64,000 nucleotides of DNA from Paramarasmius palmivorus. Lineage: Eukaryota; Basidiomycota; Agaricomycetes; Agaricales; Marasmiaceae. Under the pieces are notes generated by a model. The model was not told where the DNA came from. It saw only the letters and a list, made by a program, of their open reading frames with translations, and did no database searches. The first letter of the stretch is position 1, and each line of letters opens with the position of its first letter. Location of the stretch: positions 62,001 to 126,000 of the forward strand of contig JAYKXP010000029.1 in assembly GCA_037176845.1 (NCBI GenBank). The letters run 5' to 3'. The position numbers and the translations under genes were made by a program. This document shows positions 58,650 through 64,000 of the stretch, one piece after another.

Positions 58650-60815
58650 CTAGTAGGAACATGCACAGGTACGTTTACAAGTAAAACATGTGTTCTCCTC
58701 GGCATCTATAGGTACTGTAGTACAAAAAAAGTTTTCACGCTTGAACATGGGATCGTCATTCCAAGAAATAAGATACTTGACGATTGTGAGGTGCGTAAAC
58801 TCTTCGCTCCACCCGCCCCACTCACAAATCTTCCTCAGAGGCCACCGTCGGTTCACTGAAAGCCACTGGACACCTCCACGACGGAAAGAATGACCACCGT
58901 AAGGATCACCGTCGATGTTGATGTCGGCAAGGTTCTGGCGAAAGTTGTCGAGGAAAGCCTTTGGGGTCTGAGCAAGAACAGAGTATGTTAACATGTACAA
59001 TATATCTGAGTGTTGAGAGCTTACCATTGCCTCATTGTCATCACGTTCAATGCGGTCGTCGCTACCAATCTTCCGGCATAGGTACCCCTTCTTGATCTTG
59101 CACGCCTTCTTCCATCCACAGTAGGCACGTATCGGACACAGATAAGCAAGTTCTGGGGGGAATTCACGCAAGTAAAAAGGCTTGGTGACTAAAAGGGTTT
59201 AGTGAGAGCCTAATACATGATTATAACATGTTAACTTACCACCGTTCTGATGGGTCTTTCTGAATAAGAGCCATATCTCAAGCATATCTCCATGTTCGTC
59301 GTACTTTTCATGAAGGGTTATGTCCTCTGCTCGAATCTGAAGTGTTTCATCAATACGGAGCAAGCACAAGAATGAGATGACGTAGACAAAATGAAGGAGG
59401 CGCCGCATACGACCTCCACACCACTTCGTACTTGACGCCTTCTCCTTCTTTGTCTTGGCCTTGATGATGTTGATGTCGAAATTGCCATCTTCCCGGCTCG
59501 CATTGTACATTTCTTTGATCATTTTCTTGCATGCGTTGATGTCAGTTGAGTGTCCAAAACGGCTAAGAAATGTATGTTACTCACCGCGGTGACAGCTCGT
59601 GAGCTCATTGGTTTTTCGCCCAGCTGAACCTATAGATACGTGAGCTAGGCCACGTAGTCTCCATGGATGAGGTATACCTTTTGCCGTTTGAGGTTAGCCA
59701 TGTATTTGGAGACCTGGTAGGACGCGATTGGGTTGCCGCTAGTCTTGCCCGTCTCCTCGTCGACACGCCAGGGTTCCACAAGGCCAACTTGTTGGTAACC
59801 CCACAGTATAGCCGCCCTCTCCTTCTCGGCGTGGCTGTACCCGCTGCGATAGTCATCGTCGTCCTTCATGTCGCCGTCGGGGTTCTGCGCATCACAGCTA
59901 TTGTCCCAATGTATGTCAGAATTGTCAACTAGAAACTTGAAAGTGTGACTCACGTTTCCATAACCCATGCAATAAAGATGATGGGTGAATCAGGATGCGG
60001 GTTCTTGGAAATTGCGCTGGTCCCGGGTTGCTTGAGGCTTTTTTCCTCGCAGAATTTCTCGAAACGACGACATAGACTGATACTTGATCAGAACATTGGT
60101 ATCAAAGATTCATATCTGCACCACTTACTTGGTGTAACGCTTGACTGTGTCGTCAAGCACACTTTGAGCACGCTTCGCAGCCGTCTTTCGAAGACTCTCA
60201 GGGATGGGCAAGTTGCTGTCGCCACGTTTTTCATCAACATTCATTCGGTCGTCTTGGAATGCCACCTTCTTCTGCTAACAAATTTCAGCACTGATAATGT
60301 CTGCAATATATTTCAAAACATACCTTGAATTTGCTTTCAGTGTCAACATCCATATCATCATGATGTTGCGTGGTCTTCTACGTTACCGCTTCGTCAGCAA
60401 ACATGATGCACAGAAGGCTTAGCTGCCCACGTACCTTAGCTCCTTTCCCCTTCTCCTTGCCCTCGTTGCCCTCTTCGTCTTCATCGTCATCGTTGTCGCC
60501 TTCTTCATCAGACTCCCAGTCTGAGTAGTCATGATCTGACGCCTCGACGAGTTCAGGTACGTCGGTATCCTCAGTGTCCTGTTGCCGGCCTTGCTGTTGA
60601 AATGAAAGATTTCCGAACTCTTCGTCAAGGTCAACCTCAGCATCAATAGCTGCGAGGGACCCGATGGCAGTGTGTGCCCCAATTGATGAGACATGATGGT
60701 CGATGGTAGAAAGGATGTCCTTCAGGCTGGGAACCGCGTCTTCGACGCGGTTCTCGGAGGGAAACATGGTGCAAGAGGCATTGAGAAACGGATTGGTGTT
60801 GGTAGGGACCGACAT
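58650..60815 (-). CDS. Tyrosine recombinase (integrase-fold) of the mobile element
   Basis: DNA breaking-rejoining enzyme. Start 60815 (M-S-V-P-T-N-T-N-P-F) with an acidic N-terminal region of about 130 aa (D-D-D-E-D-E-E-G). A helical core-binding part follows (L-C-R-R-F-E-K-F-C, A-I-L-W-G-Y-Q-Q-V), then the catalytic domain: F-L-C-L-L-R-I-D-E-T-L (first Arg), Y-G-G-H-S-F-R-R-G-G-V-Q-W-L (His-x-x-Arg), C-E-W-G-G-W (Trp), and T-I-V-K-Y-L-I-S-W (nucleophile Tyr). All diagnostic residues are present. At least six introns of 50-70 nt; junctions were checked at H-Q-N-G/V-T-K-P and E-A-M/T-P-K-A. A Cys cluster (C-F-T-C-K-R-T-C-A-C) closes the protein. Closest known relatives are the large basidiomycete family annotated as DNA breaking-rejoining enzymes. 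Expected to integrate or excise the element. Confidence 0.82.
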
Positions 60816-61129
60816 AGTATGAGTTGGTGATGGGCCTGAGAGTTGCAGAGCTTATATATGGTCATCGTAGGCAGAAAAAATAAAGGAGAAAGATACACGC
60901 ACATTGTTGCTATCCTGAATGCTCCCCATGAGCTCCTTAATCGATTGTGCAGCTGGTTAGGAGGTAGAACAGCCCACGGCCCACAGGTAAACTATTTTTT
61001 CTTCATCGAGATCTCCCTAAAAGGAATCAAATGTAAGAGATATCAAGATAGAAGATGAAAGGTGGCACCTACCGGTCTGTGAGCTGGATGAAGAATGAAG
61101 AGAATGTGAGTGAAGGTGTGGGATGGTGA

Positions 61130-61876
61130 TTGGAACAGAGCGTACGTGTGTCGTACGTGTGTCTCTTTGGTGTCGATTTGATGTCTATTTTTCGTGCTGG
61201 AAGTGCTTCCAGACCCTCCGGAAGCAGGAAAGAGACATCAAGTCGTGAAAAAGACAGGGATAAGAGCAAAGAGGAAAGACATCATGAGGGTGACGACACG
61301 TTCAACAACATCGCACCTCGTGTTGCTTCGCGGTTGGCTCATTTCCCAGGTCCCCGCATGCCTCATGCCTCATGTCATAATGCAGAAACGGTTCATTTCC
61401 GAGCTCTGACCATCGATACACGCGTCTTACACGAGTCCGTGAGTCTACATGAGTTTGCTTTTATTGTTCTGTCCATCTTGAAGCACAACCACCGTCTTCC
61501 TTCATCACTTCATTGCCTTTCTCAAGATGTGAGTCCCCTCTTGAATTTTTTCGTACATACTTATTTCAGTTCGTTCAATTGTACCTACATTCAATTGATC
61601 CCCGATCCTCTTGCCCTCTCGCGTTGCGCTCTTGGGGTGGTGACCGTGTCCCCTCTCCCCGATCGTCCTCCTTTTCCGTCGTCGGCGCCCCCGAACATCG
61701 TTGAAATTCCGTGTTTTTTTGCTCCCGCCGCCTCGTCTAGACCCCCGGAGCTCGGGCTCAAGGCCCCTCTCCTCCTCCGGGGATCTCTAAGCGGCTCGTT
61801 TCGGCTGGACTTTGTTTGGCGTCGGGTCCAGCCTGGTTCGTGGACGTTCGTCCGGTCACAGCTTACGCAGCTGTGA
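61130..61876 (+). CDS. Possible small gene at the right end of the element
   Basis: Open frame of 248 codons whose first part (from the internal ATG near 61181: M-S-I-F-R-A-G-S-A-S-R-P then many S, R, K, E, D) is protein-like, while the second half is Pro/Ser-rich and low in information. It ends within the terminal palindrome. It may be a spliced short gene, an untranslated part of an element transcript, or chance in a CT-rich end. Confidence 0.25.
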   Translation: MEQSVRVSYVCLFGVDLMSIFRAGSASRPSGSRKETSSREKDRDKSKEERHHEGDDTFNNIAPRVASRLAHFPGPRMPHASCHNAETVHFRALTIDTRVLHESVSLHEFAFIVLSILKHNHRLPSSLHCLSQDVSPLLNFFVHTYFSSFNCTYIQLIPDPLALSRCALGVVTVSPLPDRPPFPSSAPPNIVEIPCFFAPAASSRPPELGLKAPLLLRGSLSGSFRLDFVWRRVQPGSWTFVRSQLTQL

Positions 61877-61878
61877 CC
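61854..61878. repeat. Perfect 10-bp palindrome at the right end of the element
   Basis: Arms GGTCACAGCT (61854-61863) and AGCTGTGACC (61869-61878) flank a five-base spacer TACGC and overlap the inner edge of the right inverted repeat. Inverted arms around a short asymmetric spacer are the layout of tyrosine-recombinase core sites, and also of a hairpin that an XPG-type nuclease could open. No equal palindrome is seen at the left end, which has only AGGTG/CACCT. Confidence 0.6.
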
Positions 61879-61892
61879 CCGACGTCTATTTC
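61873..61892 (-). repeat. Right terminal inverted repeat of the element
   Basis: Exact reverse complement of 53705-53724, located 15 bases inside the right boundary. The outer 15 bases (GTGCCCGTCCGCGTC) do not match the six outer bases of the left end. Confidence 0.8.
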
Positions 61893-61907
61893 GTGCCCGT
61901 CCGCGTC

Positions 61908-61912
61908 ACTTC
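61908..61912. repeat. Right target-site duplication ACTTC
   Basis: Second copy of the ACTTC at 53694-53698, immediately followed by F-box coding sequence of the 5' piece. Confidence 0.75.
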
Positions 61913-62240
61913 CTCCAACCTGTTCAACACCCGTTCATAACCATCGACCTCTGTAGCACACTCCTGCCAAGCTTCGTCAAGTAAAGGTATCTCGTGCTCT
62001 AGAGAGACTTTATTCCCTGGATGTTGCGAAAGATATTTCTCGATGATAGGGAGGTAATGACTGGATAATGATTGTGTTGGGAAGCATTCGTGGCATTTAT
62101 TGCAGAGCTCAATTGGAGTATCGAACGTGGCCTGAGAAGGTGTTAGAAAGTCGTCGTTCTATATTATGGAAGAGAACTACCTGCTCAGCGTCAGCTATTC
62201 TTGTGGGCGCCGTCGAGGTTGAGGTCGTTCCAAGACGCAT

Positions 62241-64000
62241 CTCCAAAATTTCATTCAAATTCGAGTCAGAACCTGCCCCGTGACCGCTAGTTGACCTGCC
62301 CTAAAGTGCCTTTCGTCACGCGTCACGCTTGAAGTTGAACAGGGCATCGAGCTAAGGTCAAGGCTTATCTTCGTCTTCCTTCGTCCTCAAAATGAAGTAT
62401 TGGAAGGGTCCAAAAGTTGAGCCTTTTTAGTACATATCAGCAACCATGAAACTGGATACTAAGACTTGATCACACTCTCTAGATCATCTCGTATCAACAG
62501 CTCTGATATAACTAGTAGCACCAGCCTGATGATCGTCCAAGCTGGAACAACCTGGATTGCTAGCTTGTCCGTCTCCAAATCAATAAATTGATTGTATTGC
62601 TTAGGACATGTCGGCAGCGTTGCGGACCCAGACGAGTATGAAATGGCCTCAAATATGTGTTCTCTGGATCCCTTTTCGGACTGATCGCAGCAGTCCTGGA
62701 TGGGGACACACCGATACTTGTATGGTATGACTACCCGCTCGCCTCGGGGACATACACTTTCCCTTGTCACCTCATGTAGAGTCATGTTCGATATGTGTTT
62801 CGTGAAATTCTCGAGTCTACGTCTATGCTGTGGTGTCAGGCCCGTATAGACTTACTTGCGTTGTTGGTGGCCTAACAGTTAACTGACTAGGCGTATCCAG
62901 CGACTAGTGAGTCTCTCGGGGTGTCTATAGTCCTCGAACCTATGAGTTGGTTGGGCATACTGAGTCAGTGTGGGTGACCCTTGGGTGACTCCCTTGACCC
63001 TGTCGTCGAATGGTGAATGTGAAATCGGTTTTATTTTGCCTAGCGAATGCCTTCACGGATTCATTACGCCTTAATATTCGTTGTTACAAAGTGTTATCTT
63101 GCTATCAATCAATCGACCTGCCTGAACAGGATCAAATATGTCCCCGTCACTTTGGTGAGCCGTAGCTTTGACGTTAGTTTCGTTTTTACGAAGAGTCTCT
63201 TACGATTTTATGCGGCCGAATTTCGGCCATGCATCGACATATAAGTGCATATCCGAATTTGAACTGGAAAATAAGCTTCAATTGTTGAAACTTGAAAGAT
63301 CTGTCATGGCACGACTGACGCCACACGCCTGCCGAATTTCACGGGTGCTGTATTTGGTGGTGTTCGAGCTGCAGTGTCAGATAAGTACACTGAGAGCCGT
63401 CCGGGTGCAGTTGAGTCTTATTAGACGAGCGCGCAATACATACCTCCCCTAAGAATCTTCGTATTGAAAACATGATCAATCATCCCGCGGGAGTAACCGT
63501 CAGATCTCGGGAGTTGGTGAACTTGAGCTAACCTCCGCCGTTGTGTGCAATGCGCATTGCATACAATGACATGATATGCTGAGCAACCGCCGCCAGCCGA
63601 CTCACACGCACTGTCAAACGTGAGCGCTGGAGCAGGCTGAAGCCTACCGAACGCCGAAGTTTTTACGCAAGAAGTGGTTGAGTCGGATTCTGAGGGATTC
63701 GAAAGACTGAATTCATCGATTAGCGAATGTTAGGCTGTAGGAACATGAGGGTACATGTCGTCACTAGAATTGGGTTTGGTCAGGGCGTGTAAGTGCTAAC
63801 ATAACTTGAAATTATAAGTGTGGACGGCGACTCGTATAGAGGAACGCACTGATGCTGATACAGATAGGGGACCCCATGTACGCACCTAGTCTACTCAGTA
63901 GTATGTACGTTGTGGCGGGAACGTTTGAATCGGTCATTGATACCGAAAGTTGCGGAGAGGCCTCGATTCTGCGTTGTAAGCTGTATTAAGTATGCGACCT
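62241..64000. other. Right end of the window, unassigned
   Basis: About 1.7 kb with no recognised gene. The longest frame, 62459-62785 (-, 108 codons, with C-C-D-Q and a C-terminal hydrophobic stretch R-L-V-L-L-V-I), has no family resemblance. No repeats or RNA genes were seen. Confidence 0.35.
62293..62320 (-). promoter_or_regulatory. Conserved upstream segment of F-box copy 2
   Basis: Matches 14189-14220 upstream of F-box copy 1 apart from a 4-bp indel. It lies about 55 bases before the start codon of copy 2. Inferred promoter element. Confidence 0.4.

Larger units (their letters stand above)
53699..61907. mobile_element. 8.2-kb mobile element: tyrosine recombinase, XPG-like nuclease, SAP protein
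   Basis: Insertion defined by three independent signs: the flanking 5-bp duplication ACTTC, a perfect 20-bp inverted repeat GAAATAGACGTCGGGGTCAC near both ends (53705-53724 and 61873-61892), and exact repair of the F-box frame when it is removed. Outer ends beyond the 20-mer differ (TAGGGA at the left; 15 bases at the right). Contents: SAP-domain gene (+, 54162-55737), XPG/Rad2 nuclease gene (-, 56004-57864), tyrosine recombinase gene (-, 58650-60815), and a possible frame near the right end. No DDE transposase, reverse transcriptase or helicase was seen. Tyrosine-recombinase DNA elements known in fungi (Cryptons, Starships) lack such inverted-repeat ends, so the class is unclear. Frames look intact, suggesting recent movement. 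Confidence 0.8.
52250..62240 (-). pseudogene. F-box/LRR-type protein, copy 2, split by an 8.2-kb insertion
   Basis: One gene in two pieces. The 5' piece: exon 1 at 62181-62240 (M-R-L-G-T-T-S-T-S), intron 62132-62180, then exon 2 from 62131 (D-T-P-I-E-L-C-N-K-C-H-E-C-F-P) to L-N-R-L-E-E-V at 61908. The 3' piece: 52250-53698, resuming V-V-R-K-M-K-N-R-K-E-Y-L, F-box R-R-L-P-P-E-I-L-L-H-V-F, Q-V-C-S-H-W-R, and leucine-rich segments ending S-E-T-S-D-E. Removing 53699-61907 with one ACTTC copy gives one frame, colinear with copy 1 codon by codon across the junction. Both pieces have open, undecayed frames, so the break is young. Frames running outward from the 3' piece into the insertion are not native. 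Confidence 0.85.

Noticed and set aside
53699..61907. DDE (KDZ, Plavaka), Helitron or LTR element
   Set aside because: No DDE catalytic frame, Rep/helicase, reverse transcriptase or long terminal repeats were seen; the only recombination enzyme is the tyrosine recombinase.
1..64000. CRISPR arrays, rRNA or bacterial-type operons
   Set aside because: None seen; the sequence is eukaryotic with spliceosomal introns.

Overview
The window is nuclear DNA of a filamentous basidiomycete, most likely a lignocellulose-degrading Agaricomycete. Genes are dense and split by many short introns (about 45-75 nt, mostly GT-AG). The families present are typical of mushrooms: a DUF6533 membrane protein, an EF-hand/ZZ-finger protein with an N-terminal helical domain, F-box proteins opening with a Cys-pair motif, and a GH7 cellobiohydrolase. 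All gene models were built by eye from open frames, splice signals and family motifs. I ran no searches.

Layout. 1-6.2 kb: the start of an unknown gene, a PC-esterase-like SGNH protein and a divergent GT2 polysaccharide synthase. 6.4-10 kb: the EF-hand/ZZ protein. 11.5-15 kb: a hypothetical protein, a frameshifted F-box gene (copy 1) and an 8-Cys small secreted protein. 15.7-19 kb: a securin-like protein and a branched-chain aminotransferase. 21-29 kb: GH7 cellobiohydrolase, a METTL24-like methyltransferase with a polyproline tail, and GH2 beta-mannosidase. 29-34 kb: Hpm1/METTL18 histidine methyltransferase, the OMA1 mitochondrial protease and a monocarboxylate-type MFS transporter. 34.7-43 kb: a second type of F-box gene with a CT-repeat frameshift, then aminopeptidase P with a long disordered N-terminal extension. 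44-51 kb: a DUF6533 protein, a short hypothetical protein, a Tc1/mariner-type MITE and a NIPA magnesium transporter.

The standout region is 52.2-62.3 kb. An F-box gene (copy 2, paralogue of copy 1) is cut in two by an 8,209-bp insertion at 53699-61907. The insertion is flanked by a 5-bp direct repeat (ACTTC) and carries a perfect 20-bp inverted repeat near its ends. Removing it with one repeat copy restores the F-box reading frame, colinear with copy 1 across the junction. It carries three gene-like units: a SAP-domain protein (+), an XPG/Rad2-family nuclease with all recognisable catalytic acidic residues (-), and a tyrosine recombinase with R, HxxR, W and Y in place (-). No DDE transposase, reverse transcriptase or Rep/helicase was seen. 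A tyrosine-recombinase element with inverted-repeat ends, a target duplication and a dedicated structure-specific nuclease does not match any class I know, and it is the best candidate here for an undescribed system.

About 30 percent of the window is intergenic with nothing recognisable. I saw no tRNA, rRNA, LTR or reverse-transcriptase signature.
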